The notes under the pieces were generated by a model, which worked only from the letters and a program-made list of their open reading frames with translations, made no database searches and was not told the origin of the DNA. This document shows, piece after piece, positions 42,351-49,914 of a stretch of DNA of 49,914 nt. A program made the translations under genes and the position numbers. Positions within the stretch are counted from its first letter, which is position 1, and the number at the start of each line of letters is the position of its first letter. Origin of the DNA: UBA6183 sp041302975 (GTDB lineage Bacteria > Bacteroidota > Bacteroidia > UKL13-3); assembly GCA_041302975.1 (NCBI GenBank), contig JBFYQC010000129.1, forward strand, positions 1 through 49,914, read 5' to 3'.

Positions 42351-43625
42351 TTATCTTTTAACAATACGTTGTGTGGTTACTTCGTTCCCAATGTTCACAC
42401 GAATGAAGTATATGCCAACTGGCAAAGCATCAGTGTCTAATGTTAATGTGTTTTCACCTTTGTTTACAATCATGTTCGTGTTTTGATGTGATTTACCCAA
42501 CATATCTATAATTTGAATGTGAGCCATACCTTCTGTAACACTGTTGTATTTAATGTGTAAACTTCCATTAAATGGATTTGGGGTCGTAAATACGGCAGTG
42601 CTTTTGTCTAACTCAACATTCACGCAAGCCACTTTAGAAAACTCGGTTGTACCATTAAAATCTATTTGTTTTAAGCGATAGCATATGTTCCCTGAGGTTT
42701 CATGAGAATCAGCAAAACTGTATGCTTTAACCACATTGCTATTGCCACTGCCATTAACAAAACCTACTGTTTGATATTTAGCTCCATTAATGCTGCGTTG
42801 AATTTCAAAACCTTTGTTGTTACTTTCACTTGCTGTAGCCCATTTTAAGTTAACTACATCATTACCTTTAGTTGCAGTGAATGATTTGAATTGAACTGGA
42901 AGTGATGTTGTAGCCCAATTAGTACTTACTCTAATACCATCGATTACTAAAGTTGCAGCATTTGATGCTGTACCTTGTCTTAATGCCAATCTACTGAAAT
43001 TAGCTTGGTCGGTTGCTGTTCCTGCTGTCGGTCCTACATAGGTAGAAGAAGGCTCGGTTATTGGAATACCACTTGAAAGCACATATACACTTGCTTGGTC
43101 ATCTGTTGTTGTTGTTGCTGAGAAAGAATACTTAACAACAACGAAATATGTTGTGTTAAAATTTAAAACAGAAGTTCCGTAAATAGCGGTTTCAGTCCAT
43201 TTCGAAACTCCAAGAACATATCCAGTTGAGGACGATTTTGCGAAAAGTCTCGAAAAAAAACTACTTGTGCTTCCAGCAGGTACCATTGCCATGAAGTAAT
43301 CACCGTTTGCTTGGGCAGCTGACACATTGAGCATGAAAGATAAATACACATCACCTGAAGAAATGCCTGATTGTAAATCGCGGTAAATATCTTGCCCAGT
43401 TGTGGTTAATGCTGCAGCATTTCCAATACCTGAGTTTGTAAATCCAGTGTAAGTTAGGCCCGGGCTAACAACAGATATCGGATTTGTAACAACTGTACCG
43501 ATTTGTGTCCAATTATTGGCTGTTAAGGCTTGAGAGGCTGTGTAGTTGAAATCTTCATTGAAAACGTTTTGAGCGTTTACATAAAGAACACCAACCATCA
43601 TAATCGCGAGTAATAGTTTTTTCAT
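42351..43625 (-). CDS. secreted protein with T9SS type-A sorting domain
   Basis: 424 residues. Signal peptide MKKLLLAIMMVGVLYVNAQ. The ~220-residue N-terminal part is rich in Thr, Ser and Gly, beginning NVFNEDFNYTASQAL, a beta-sandwich pattern seen in many Bacteroidota surface proteins. A Fn3-like linker follows (LPVQFKSFTATKGNDVVNLK, SNNKGFEIQRSINGAKYQTV), then the sorting domain (FTTPNPFNGSLHIKY, IIDMLGKSHQ, LPVGIYFIRVNIGN). Function unknown. It has the best promoter in the window and its own terminator. Confidence 0.88.
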   Translation of the reverse strand: MKKLLLAIMMVGVLYVNAQNVFNEDFNYTASQALTANNWTQIGTVVTNPISVVSPGLTYTGFTNSGIGNAAALTTTGQDIYRDLQSGISSGDVYLSFMLNVSAAQANGDYFMAMVPAGSTSSFFSRLFAKSSSTGYVLGVSKWTETAIYGTSVLNFNTTYFVVVKYSFSATTTTDDQASVYVLSSGIPITEPSSTYVGPTAGTATDQANFSRLALRQGTASNAATLVIDGIRVSTNWATTSLPVQFKSFTATKGNDVVNLKWATASESNNKGFEIQRSINGAKYQTVGFVNGSGNSNVVKAYSFADSHETSGNICYRLKQIDFNGTTEFSKVACVNVELDKSTAVFTTPNPFNGSLHIKYNSVTEGMAHIQIIDMLGKSHQNTNMIVNKGENTLTLDTDALPVGIYFIRVNIGNEVTTQRIVKR

Positions 43626-43643
43626 AATTATAATTTAATGATA

Positions 43644-43673
43644 CAAAAATAAGGTTTTAATCTAAAGTAACAA
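43644..43673 (-). promoter_or_regulatory. promoter: TTG, 19-base spacer, TATTTTTG
   Basis: Minus-strand TTG (43671-43673), a 19-base spacer and an exact -7 element TATTTTTG (43644-43651), 18 bases before the T9SS gene ATG. Matches the Bacteroidota -33/-7 arrangement. Confidence 0.65.
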
Positions 43674-43725
43674 GTGAACGAATTGTTAAATAAACAGCAG
43701 GAATCCTGAACATTAAGAATAACTA

Positions 43726-44775
43726 TTAGTTACCTGTTCCTTTTTTTAGTGTAAATCCGAATGTTGTGCCTTGGCCAATTGTACTACGAACATTAATTGC
43801 TTGATGATGAGCTTCAATGATGTGTTTTACAATAGCAAGACCAAGTCCGGTACCTCCAGCACCACTTTCCCTGGCTCTGCTTTTATCTACGCGATAAAAG
43901 CGTTCGAAAATTCGTGGTAGGTGTTCTTGCGAAATTCCTTCTCCGTTATCTCCAATTTCAATTAAGGTGTTTTCATCCATATCGTAATAGGCGGCAGTGG
44001 TAGTGCCCAACTCTTTGCCATATTTAATAGAGTTGTTTACAAGATTTAATACAACTTGCCGAATTCGATATCTGTCTCCAAAAATCCAAAATGGTTTATT
44101 ACAACCTTCTTTTATAATTAAGCTAATACCTCGCTCTTTAGCCCTTACTTCTAATTGCTCATAAACATCTTTAACCAGAGCGTTTATATCAAAACGCTCC
44201 ATTTCCATAACTAATTCTCCACTTTCTAATTGGGAAATGGCCAATAAATCTGCTACCAAATCGCTTAATCTATCTGCACTTTTGGCTGCTTTTTTTAAGA
44301 ATCGAATGTTTACCTCTGGATCGTCAATTGCGCCATCAATCAAGGTATGTATATAACCTTGTATGTTAAAAATGGGAGTTTTTAATTCATGACTTACATT
44401 ACCTAAAAATTCTTTGCGGAAATCAGCTAAACGTTTAAGCTCTTCCATTTGTTGTTTTTGATCGCGCGCCCAACTTATTACTTCTTTATTCATTTTAGAA
44501 ATGGGATCATTTAGTAAGCTGTATTTGCTTAGCTGCGCATCATATTTCTGAGTTTTTAAACTATGAATAGTTTTGTAGATTAGTTTAATTTTACGGTAAA
44601 TGAAATATTCTATACTGTAAAAGAATAACAAGAAACTGGATACAAAAGTAAGAATTAGAATAGTAAATATCTGATGTACGTCTTCGTTAATTAAGTAGTT
44701 AGATAGCGCGACCAATACTGATAGCACAGCTGCAATAAAAATGGTTATATAAAGAGGTTTTGGGTTTCTAATCAT
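43726..44775 (-). CDS. PhoR-like sensor histidine kinase
   Basis: 349 residues with two N-terminal membrane helices (about 8-28 and 35-57) and only a very short periplasmic loop. HisKA has phosphoacceptor H129 in FLGNVSHELKTP. The HATPase shows an N box (QVVLNLVNNSIKYG), G1 (IGDNGEGIS), F (IFERFYRVDK) and G2 (GGTGLGLAIVKHI). The start overlaps the end of the response regulator by four bases, so the two are translationally coupled. The small sensor loop fits PhoR-like kinases that sense a partner protein rather than a ligand. Phosphate as the signal is only a guess. Confidence 0.93.
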   Translation of the reverse strand: MIRNPKPLYITIFIAAVLSVLVALSNYLINEDVHQIFTILILTFVSSFLLFFYSIEYFIYRKIKLIYKTIHSLKTQKYDAQLSKYSLLNDPISKMNKEVISWARDQKQQMEELKRLADFRKEFLGNVSHELKTPIFNIQGYIHTLIDGAIDDPEVNIRFLKKAAKSADRLSDLVADLLAISQLESGELVMEMERFDINALVKDVYEQLEVRAKERGISLIIKEGCNKPFWIFGDRYRIRQVVLNLVNNSIKYGKELGTTTAAYYDMDENTLIEIGDNGEGISQEHLPRIFERFYRVDKSRARESGAGGTGLGLAIVKHIIEAHHQAINVRSTIGQGTTFGFTLKKGTGN

Positions 44776-45449
44776 AATTCAAACTTATATCCAACACCTT
44801 TAACTGTGCCAATATAATCATCACCAATTTTTTCACGAAGTTTACGAATATGCACATCTATTGTTCTATCAACTACCAGTACTTCATCTCCCCATACTTT
44901 TTCTAAAATATATTCACGGGTAAACACTTTTCCGGGCTTACTTGCCAACAAAAACAATAGCTCAAATTCTTTTCGTGCTAATTGTATTTTCTCATCACCT
45001 TTGTATACCAAAAAAGTTTCTCTGTCTATAACAATATCTCCTGCAGTTATTTTTTGTTCAACAACTTCTTTGCTTTTACGTCTTAATATAGCACTAATTC
45101 TACTTAATAAAACTCTCGGTTTTATTGGCTTTGAAATATAATCATCAGCACCTGCATTAAATCCTGCAATTTCACTGTATTCCTCAGCTCTGGCTGTTAA
45201 AAACACAACAAATGTTTTATCAAAATCACGGTCTGCTTTAATTTGTTTACAAGCTTCAATGCCATCCATTACTGGCATCATAACATCCAACAAAATAAGG
45301 TCAGGTTTTATTTTTTTACCTACAGAAATGGCTTCTTGTCCGTTGTGCGCTAAATGTACATCATACCCTTCTTTTTTCAGGTTGTATTGAATAAACTCTA
45401 ATATGTCGTTTTCATCATCAACCACTAAAATTTTATGCACGTTTTCCAT
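44772..45449 (-). CDS. OmpR/PhoB-family response regulator
   Basis: 225 residues from the ATG at 45449 (MENVHKILVVDDEND); an ATG seven codons upstream (45470) is the alternative. Receiver domain with D11/D12, phosphoacceptor D55 in LILLDVMMP and K in SKPIKP. The C-terminal winged helix ends with the typical TREYILEKVWGDEVLVVDR, RTIDVHIRKLREKIG and GVGYKFEL. It is the partner of the downstream kinase. GTTAA repeats lie in its promoter region and may be its own binding sites. Confidence 0.94.
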   Translation of the reverse strand: MENVHKILVVDDENDILEFIQYNLKKEGYDVHLAHNGQEAISVGKKIKPDLILLDVMMPVMDGIEACKQIKADRDFDKTFVVFLTARAEEYSEIAGFNAGADDYISKPIKPRVLLSRISAILRRKSKEVVEQKITAGDIVIDRETFLVYKGDEKIQLARKEFELLFLLASKPGKVFTREYILEKVWGDEVLVVDRTIDVHIRKLREKIGDDYIGTVKGVGYKFEL

Positions 45450-45489
45450 ATCTAAATTTTTCTGTAACATTCGTGGTATCTTATAATTT

Positions 45490-45497
45490 CAATATTA
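45490..45497 (-). promoter_or_regulatory. -7-like element TAATATTG
   Basis: One mismatch to TAnnTTTG, 19 bases before the ATG at 45470 of the response regulator gene; tandem TTAAC repeats lie immediately upstream. Confidence 0.35.
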
Positions 45498-45504
45498 CGC
45501 AAAA

Positions 45505-45520
45505 GTTAAGTTAATGTTAA
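45505..45520. repeat. tandem GTTAA repeats in response-regulator promoter
   Basis: Three GTTAA units at 45505-45509, 45510-45514 and 45516-45520. Two more lie at 45600-45604 and 45615-45619. OmpR/PhoB regulators bind short direct repeats, so these are candidate autoregulatory sites. Confidence 0.4.
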
Positions 45521-45755
45521 GCACCCTTGTGTTTTATATTGTTTGGTATGATATAAATCTTGGTTTGTGAAATGATAATATTTACTAATCTAAAGCCAAG
45601 TTAAGCGAACATAAGTTAACCCAATTATTCATGTTTGGTTAAATCAATAGGCTTGTTAAATTTGCCAACCTTGATTTTATGCTAAAAAAAACTGCTTGAT
45701 AAAAAGGGCATATTGGATAAAAATCTGTAAGCATTTAAGCTGTTTACAAGGTTGA

Positions 45756-46856
45756 TCATCTTAAGATCTCCGCAAGTTTTTCGTCTAATGCTTTACCTCG
45801 TAAATTTTTCGCTATAATTTTTCCATCTGCATCAATCAAAACCGTAAATGGTATTGATTCGATATTATATAAATTTACCACAGACGAATTCCATTTCATC
45901 AAATCACTTACATGTGTCCACAATAATTTATCATCGTTGATGGCTTTTTGCCAGGCGTCTCTGTTGTCATCCAACGATACGCTGAAAATTTCAAATCCAC
46001 GTGTTTTGTATTTGTTATAAGCGTTCACCAAGTTTGGACTCTCCTCGCGGCAAGGGCGGCACCAACTGGCCCAAAAATCAACCAGAACTGTTTTGCCACG
46101 CAAGCTTGATAATGAAATTGTTTTGCCAAACGGATCTTGCAACACAACATCAGGTGCTAAACTGCCAATAGCTGTTTTACCTAGTACTTCAATACGTTTG
46201 TGTAATTCTTGCGCATATTTACTTTTTGAAAACTCGGCATAATATTTTGCATCAACTTGTTTTAAAAAATCGAAGTTGGCTTGCGGCATTAAATAATTGG
46301 TGGCAAAATATGGCACCAAAGAGTTTTCCAATTGCATAGCGGTTTGTTGCATTTCTAATTCACGTGCTTTCATAATGCTGTCGTATTCGCCACGTATTTG
46401 TTCTTGCACAGCCACCGGTGGAATGTTATCTCCATATTGTGCATACTTGCCTTCAATGGCTTGTACCAATTGCATGTACTTGTTGTTTACTTTAAGCAGT
46501 TGTTTTAATTTCTCCGTTTCACCACTGCCTTTTATGGTAAACTCTTCAGGCTTGTTTGCATCAATGGTCATTACAATTTCGGCCATCGAATCAACCACCA
46601 AAACGGCTGCACTGTTGTTCATTTGTATCACACAAAAAGTACGTTCACTGATGTTGCCATTAAACTCAAACGAGCCATCGGGTGCAACGGTTGCTGAATC
46701 AATAAAAACCAAACCTTTTGGTGTTAACTCTTGTATGGTTAGTTGTGTTGCTGTTAGGTTGGTTATTGTTCCTTTTACTACAAACCCTTTTTTCTCTTCG
46801 GGTTTAGCGCAGGCTATGGTTAGTAATAAGAGGGCTGCTACAAAAAAATTTTTCAT
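45756..46856 (-). CDS. TlpA-like thioredoxin lipoprotein (DUF4369)
   Basis: 366 residues from the ATG at 46856, which gives the lipoprotein signal MKNFFVAALLLLTIAC with Cys16; a start at 46895 would add 13 residues before it. The N-terminal ~90 residues are the DUF4369 beta domain (GFVVKGTITNLTATQLTIQE, GSFEFNGNISERTFCVIQ). A helical linker follows, and then a TlpA/ResA-type thioredoxin domain with W-C266-R-P-C269, preceded by RGKTVLVDFWAS and followed by the cis-Pro in ESIPFTVL. Such proteins reduce or exchange disulfides in the periplasm. It could serve cytochrome c maturation, whose genes are 17 kb away; no direct evidence. Confidence 0.9.
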   Translation of the reverse strand: MKNFFVAALLLLTIACAKPEEKKGFVVKGTITNLTATQLTIQELTPKGLVFIDSATVAPDGSFEFNGNISERTFCVIQMNNSAAVLVVDSMAEIVMTIDANKPEEFTIKGSGETEKLKQLLKVNNKYMQLVQAIEGKYAQYGDNIPPVAVQEQIRGEYDSIMKARELEMQQTAMQLENSLVPYFATNYLMPQANFDFLKQVDAKYYAEFSKSKYAQELHKRIEVLGKTAIGSLAPDVVLQDPFGKTISLSSLRGKTVLVDFWASWCRPCREESPNLVNAYNKYKTRGFEIFSVSLDDNRDAWQKAINDDKLLWTHVSDLMKWNSSVVNLYNIESIPFTVLIDADGKIIAKNLRGKALDEKLAEILR

Positions 46857-46875
46857 GTGTAAGTGTATTAAAGTT

Positions 46876-46907
46876 CGAACCAATTGATGAATCAACCCGA
46901 ACCAATT
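46876..46907. repeat. 10-bp direct repeat at 22-bp spacing
   Basis: CGAACCAATT occurs at 46876-46885 and 46898-46907, between gatB and the TlpA-like gene. The repeat period of 22 bp is about two helical turns, compatible with protein binding. Confidence 0.4.
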
Positions 46908-46920
46908 TTTAAACGCGTAA

Positions 46921-48378
46921 TTATGCTTTATCCAATGTGTCTTTAACCATTTGGCTGGCTACTTTAGGGTCGGCTTTGCCTTTACTTAATTTCATTACCT
47001 CACCCATAAATAAACCAACTAAACTTACTTTACCACCTTTGTATTCGGTAACTTTTTCAGGAAATTTAGCAATAGCGGCATCTATCCATTGTTGCAATTC
47101 ATCACTGTTACTTTCTTGCAACAAGTTTAATGCTTCTGCAATTTGTAAAGCAGTTTTTTCGGGTTGATTGATTAACTCGCCAAATACTTTTTGGGTAGCC
47201 ACCGAGTTACTTATTTTACCATCATCAATTAACAAAATGATTTCGGCAATTTGTTCCGGTTTTAAAACAAAATCATTGATGTCAATTGCGTTTTCGTTTA
47301 AGTAACCTTTTACTTGAACCATTACCCAATTGGCTGCAGCTTTGGTGTTATTGGTATGTTGTAACACGGCTTCAAAATACTCGGCCACTTCTCTGCTTTC
47401 GGTTAATACTCCTGCATCATACTCACTCAAACCATACTCGTTGGTAAACTTAGCAAACAATGCTTTGGGCAACTGTGGCATCAAGTGTTTTACCTCATCA
47501 ATAAAATGTTGGGTGATGTGCAATGGTGGCAAATCAGGCTCCGGGAAATAACGGTAATCGCTTGCACCTTCTTTGGTACGCATTACTATGGTTATACCTT
47601 TTGTCGCTTCGAAAGTGCGGGTTTCTTGGTATATTTTTTCTCCATTTTCTATGGCTTCAATTTGGCGTTTTATCTCATGGTCGATTGCACGTTGCACGTT
47701 ACGAATCGAGTTCATGTTTTTAACTTCAACCTTTACACCAAATTCTTGAGCACCGCGTAAGCGTACTGATACATTCGCATCGCAACGCATACTGCCTTCT
47801 TCCATGTTACCATCACAAATACCTAAGTAGCGCACCAACTTACGTACCTCAGTTAAAAACTGATAAGCTTCTTCGCCTGTTCGCATATCGGGGTGCGATA
47901 CCATTTCTACCAGTGCTGTTCCTGCACGGTTGTAGTCAATCAAGGTATCAAACACATCTTGGTCGTGCATACTTTTTCCAGTATCCTCTTCCATGTGAAT
48001 ACGAATTAGCTCCACACGCTTTTCGCTACCATCTTTTAGTTTAATATCAATATGTCCGTTTTCGCAAATAGGCGTATTGTGTTGAGATATTTGATAACCT
48101 TTAGGTAAATCGGCATAAAAGTAATTTTTACGCGCATAGTAATTGTGCTCGGCAATATCGCAACCGCAAGCCACGCCTAACTTTACGGCATTTTTTACCG
48201 CTTCTTTATTGTGTACTGGCAAGGTGCCCGGGTGACCTAAACTTATCGGACTAATTAATGTGTTGGGTGAAGCTCCATACTCAACGGCATCGCTGCAAAA
48301 TGCTTTACTTTTGGTAAGCATTTGGGCATGCACCTCTAATCCTATAACTGCTTCGTATTTATCGTAATCAATGCTCAT
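46921..48378 (-). CDS. gatB: aspartyl/glutamyl-tRNA amidotransferase subunit B
   Basis: 485 residues. GatB phosphorylates and then amidates Glu-tRNA(Gln) or Asp-tRNA(Asn) with ammonia from GatA. The catalytic cradle shows YEAVIGLEVHAQM, GHPGTLPV, ARKNYFYADLPKGYQISQ, RIHMEEDTGKS, DYNRAGTALVEMVSHPDM, SMRCDANVS and KVEVKNMNS, all standard GatB motifs. The C-terminal YqeY-like helical domain closes at KDTLDKA. gatA and gatC are not adjacent in the window. A TAATTTCG -7-like element precedes it. Confidence 0.97.
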   Translation of the reverse strand: MSIDYDKYEAVIGLEVHAQMLTKSKAFCSDAVEYGASPNTLISPISLGHPGTLPVHNKEAVKNAVKLGVACGCDIAEHNYYARKNYFYADLPKGYQISQHNTPICENGHIDIKLKDGSEKRVELIRIHMEEDTGKSMHDQDVFDTLIDYNRAGTALVEMVSHPDMRTGEEAYQFLTEVRKLVRYLGICDGNMEEGSMRCDANVSVRLRGAQEFGVKVEVKNMNSIRNVQRAIDHEIKRQIEAIENGEKIYQETRTFEATKGITIVMRTKEGASDYRYFPEPDLPPLHITQHFIDEVKHLMPQLPKALFAKFTNEYGLSEYDAGVLTESREVAEYFEAVLQHTNNTKAAANWVMVQVKGYLNENAIDINDFVLKPEQIAEIILLIDDGKISNSVATQKVFGELINQPEKTALQIAEALNLLQESNSDELQQWIDAAIAKFPEKVTEYKGGKVSLVGLFMGEVMKLSKGKADPKVASQMVKDTLDKA

Positions 48379-48402
48379 GTATGCTAAAATCTGAATATGG
48401 TG

Positions 48403-48410
48403 CGAAATTA
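48403..48410 (-). promoter_or_regulatory. -7-like element TAATTTCG of gatB
   Basis: TAnnTTCG variant 24 bases before the gatB ATG. Confidence 0.4.
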
Positions 48411-48483
48411 AGTATAAATTTTGGTTTAAGCCGCCAAAATAATCAAGCCTTGTTTAAGTAGTAATTTGCTGGTTTACTGCGTT

Positions 48484-49242
48484 TTATTTGGTTTTGGTGA
48501 ATTCGCAAGTAACGCCTTCCTTATTGGTGAGCAATAAAGTATTGTTGTTTATTTGGTACGTATCAACATTGTTAAACACAGCTAAAAATGCCTGTTCCAT
48601 GGCATTGGTACAAGCCATTTTGGTGGTGGCTAAATTTCCCATATGTACTTTGTAGCCTCTTAAAACAAACTTTCCACTAAAACGGTTGCAACCTGTGTTG
48701 CCTGATATGGTGTTTAACTCCCCATTAATTTCTAACTGCGGAATATTGTTTGAACCCAAATGCGGAGGTACATTTTTGTTGTTAACTTTTGTGATGATCC
48801 ATTTACCATTGATGCGTTTGTCGTAAATATTCATACCACAACCATGCAAAGTATCGCTTCCGTACAAAGCCGCTACTTTTATGGAATGTTTTTCTCCACT
48901 CATGACATCGGTGCAGGGTTGATGTAAAACCATTAAATTAAACTTACCGTTTGGTGTATTGTAAGTTAAAAGATAAGTTTGGCTATCGGTTGGGAAGATG
49001 CTCTCCGTTGGTAACACAAACAGTTGCTTGTTCATTCCTTCAAACCTCACTTCTTTGCCATCATACACTTCTAAATTCCAAAATGGTTCTTGGCCGTAAG
49101 CAAAAAAACTCACGCCTTTTTCCAATAAACGGGTGTTCCTGTCTGTTGTGTTTATTTGGGTTGATGGTTTAGGTTTAGTACCGCCACAAGCCGCTAAAAC
49201 AGCTACCAAAATGGTAATCATCCAAATGTTATTTTTATGCAT
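48484..49242 (-). CDS. META-domain lipoprotein
   Basis: 252 residues. Lipoprotein signal ending VLAACGG (Cys19). The first half matches the COG3650-type domain (FFAYGQEPFWNLEVYDGKEV, CTDVMSGEKHSIKVAALY). The second half is a META/HslJ-like domain (GKWIITKVNNKNVPP, NTISGNTGCNRFSGKF, MACTNAMEQAFLAVF). HslJ-type proteins are linked to heat-shock or envelope stress and novobiocin resistance in E. coli; the fused form is common in envelopes but its role is unclear. It follows the acyl-CoA-binding gene by 11 bases. Confidence 0.85.
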   Translation of the reverse strand: MHKNNIWMITILVAVLAACGGTKPKPSTQINTTDRNTRLLEKGVSFFAYGQEPFWNLEVYDGKEVRFEGMNKQLFVLPTESIFPTDSQTYLLTYNTPNGKFNLMVLHQPCTDVMSGEKHSIKVAALYGSDTLHGCGMNIYDKRINGKWIITKVNNKNVPPHLGSNNIPQLEINGELNTISGNTGCNRFSGKFVLRGYKVHMGNLATTKMACTNAMEQAFLAVFNNVDTYQINNNTLLLTNKEGVTCEFTKTK

Positions 49243-49253
49243 AACGATAAGTT

Positions 49254-49508
49254 TTATTTAAATAAACTGTTCACCAAATCAACATAATGTTGCATGGCTT
49301 GCTCGCGGGTTAAACTTTTTTTAGTTGACCATGCATTGTATTTGGCGGCATTGATAAAATCGAACATGCCCGGTTTTTCTCCGTGTACATCGCCAACTGA
49401 TGCTTGTTTGTGGTACGAATACAAGTCTAATAAAATATCATTACTTGGGCGTTGCGATAAGGTATGTACGCGTTTTGATGCTTCTTCAAATTGTTCCTCT
49501 AATGTCAT
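49254..49508 (-). CDS. acyl-CoA-binding protein
   Basis: 84-residue four-helix protein. It shows the ACBP landmarks LYSYHKQASVGDVHGEKPGM, then FDFINAAKYNAW and TREQAMQHYVDLV. ACBPs hold long-chain acyl-CoA esters in the cytosol; they are widespread in eukaryotes and found in only some bacteria. The ATG lies five bases after a TAAATTTG -7 element, implying a leaderless mRNA. It is probably co-transcribed with the downstream META-domain lipoprotein. Confidence 0.93.
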   Translation of the reverse strand: MTLEEQFEEASKRVHTLSQRPSNDILLDLYSYHKQASVGDVHGEKPGMFDFINAAKYNAWSTKKSLTREQAMQHYVDLVNSLFK

Positions 49509-49512
49509 GATT

Positions 49513-49520
49513 CAAATTTA
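49513..49520 (-). promoter_or_regulatory. -7 element TAAATTTG of the ACBP gene
   Basis: Exact TAnnTTTG match separated from the ATG by four bases (AATC), the same spacing as at bshB1. Confidence 0.45.
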
Positions 49521-49535
49521 GGTATTAAAACAAAA

Positions 49536-49566
49536 GCTGTTTCATTTTTAAATAAAATGAAACAGC
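49536..49566 (-). terminator. terminator of alaS
   Basis: 13-bp perfect stem GCTGTTTCATTTT/AAAATGAAACAGC with a five-base loop and a T-rich tail on the minus strand, 22 bases beyond the alaS stop. Confidence 0.88.
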
Positions 49567-49588
49567 CTGTTACAAATTTTTATATGGA

Positions 49589-49914
49589 TTAAATAATGGT
49601 TTTGGCTTTTTCTAAAGCAGCTTGTAAACCATTTAAGTTGTTACCTCCGGCTGTGGCATAAAATGGCTGTCCGCCACCGCCACCTTGAATTTCCTTGGCC
49701 AAATCTTTAACAATATTACCTGCATGTAATTTTTTATCGGCCACTAAATTATCGCTGATAATTACACTTAACATAGGTTTGCCATTTAATTCACAACCCA
49801 AAACACAAAATAAATTTTCTACTTCTGTTTTCAATTGGAATGACAAATTCTTTAGTTGCTCTGCGGAAGAGATTGTTATTAGTTGAATAAGTTGATTGGT
49901 TGATTGGTTTGATA
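49589..49914 (-). CDS. alaS: alanine--tRNA ligase, C-terminal end (5' part beyond window)
   Basis: About 108 residues are visible and the frame is open to the right edge. The sequence holds the end of the DHHA1/C-Ala region: FQLKTEVENLFCVLGCELNG, KPMLSVIISDNLVADKKLHA, then VKDLAKEIQGGGGGQPFYAT and AGGNNLNGLQAALEKAK. The glycine-rich GGGGGQP segment is the conserved AlaRS DHHA1 signature. AlaRS charges tRNA(Ala); the aminoacylation and editing domains lie outside the window. Confidence 0.93.
   Translation of the reverse strand, partial: SNQSTNQLIQLITISSAEQLKNLSFQLKTEVENLFCVLGCELNGKPMLSVIISDNLVADKKLHAGNIVKDLAKEIQGGGGGQPFYATAGGNNLNGLQAALEKAKTII

Noticed and set aside
46297..46887. 196-codon open frame on the plus strand
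   Set aside because: It lies antisense to the TlpA-like gene, resembles no family, and the opposite frame has clear DUF4369 and thioredoxin motifs.
1..49914. CRISPR array, insertion sequence or prophage
   Set aside because: No regularly spaced repeats, transposase, integrase or phage structural gene was seen in any frame.

Overview
The window is a stretch of ordinary, gene-dense chromosome from a low-GC member of the Bacteroidota. Four proteins end in type IX secretion (T9SS) type-A sorting domains. Many genes are preceded by the Bacteroidota-type -7 element TAnnTTTG, or here often TAnnTTCG, and Shine-Dalgarno sequences are essentially absent before start codons. A bacillithiol deacetylase (BshB1), a PF14121-like putative porin and several families I know mainly from this phylum agree. 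I cannot place it below phylum with confidence. I saw no tRNA, rRNA, CRISPR array, transposase or phage gene. The left edge cuts a metallophosphoesterase and the right edge cuts alaS.

Layout. 1-8 kb: membrane metallophosphoesterase (partial), ispE, a T9SS cargo protein, a DedA protein, a 38-residue lipoprotein abutting a family 2 glycosyltransferase, dcd, then a leftward cluster of a 67-residue protein, ftsE, a flavin-reductase-like protein and a secreted protein. 8-17 kb: an OmpA-like/TPR lipoprotein, prfB with an intact programmed +1 frameshift, two small conserved genes, an SDR, a secreted protein, a thiolase, a class IV aminotransferase and a Spy-like periplasmic protein. 17-25 kb: mnmA, a lipoprotein, a subtilase with a T9SS tail, a DinB/DUF1569 protein, bshB1, a ferredoxin reductase, and a lipoprotein phosphoesterase with a beta-barrel partner. 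25-29 kb: the cytochrome c maturation block ccmC-ccmD-ccmE-ccmF, in which CcmE has the unusual CxxxY heme motif. 29-32 kb: a DUF2520 protein, kdsC, and a conserved secreted protein of unknown function.

32-42 kb, all leftward, holds lpxK, an LVIVD-repeat T9SS protein, a putative porin, a secreted glycerophosphodiester phosphodiesterase with a T9SS tail, a very large propeller-domain histidine kinase and a LuxR-type response regulator. The tight spacing suggests one coordinated surface sensing/acquisition locus. This is the most interesting assembly in the window. 42-50 kb is also leftward: a T9SS protein, a PhoR/PhoB-type two-component pair, a TlpA-like thioredoxin lipoprotein, gatB, a META-domain lipoprotein, an acyl-CoA-binding protein and the end of alaS.

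The window mixes housekeeping genes (isoprenoid, nucleotide, lipid A, translation, tRNA modification, thiol redox, cytochrome c) with envelope and secreted proteins. Strong hairpin terminators separate most transcription units. Several genes appear to start within a few bases of a -7 element, suggesting leaderless or nearly leaderless mRNAs.
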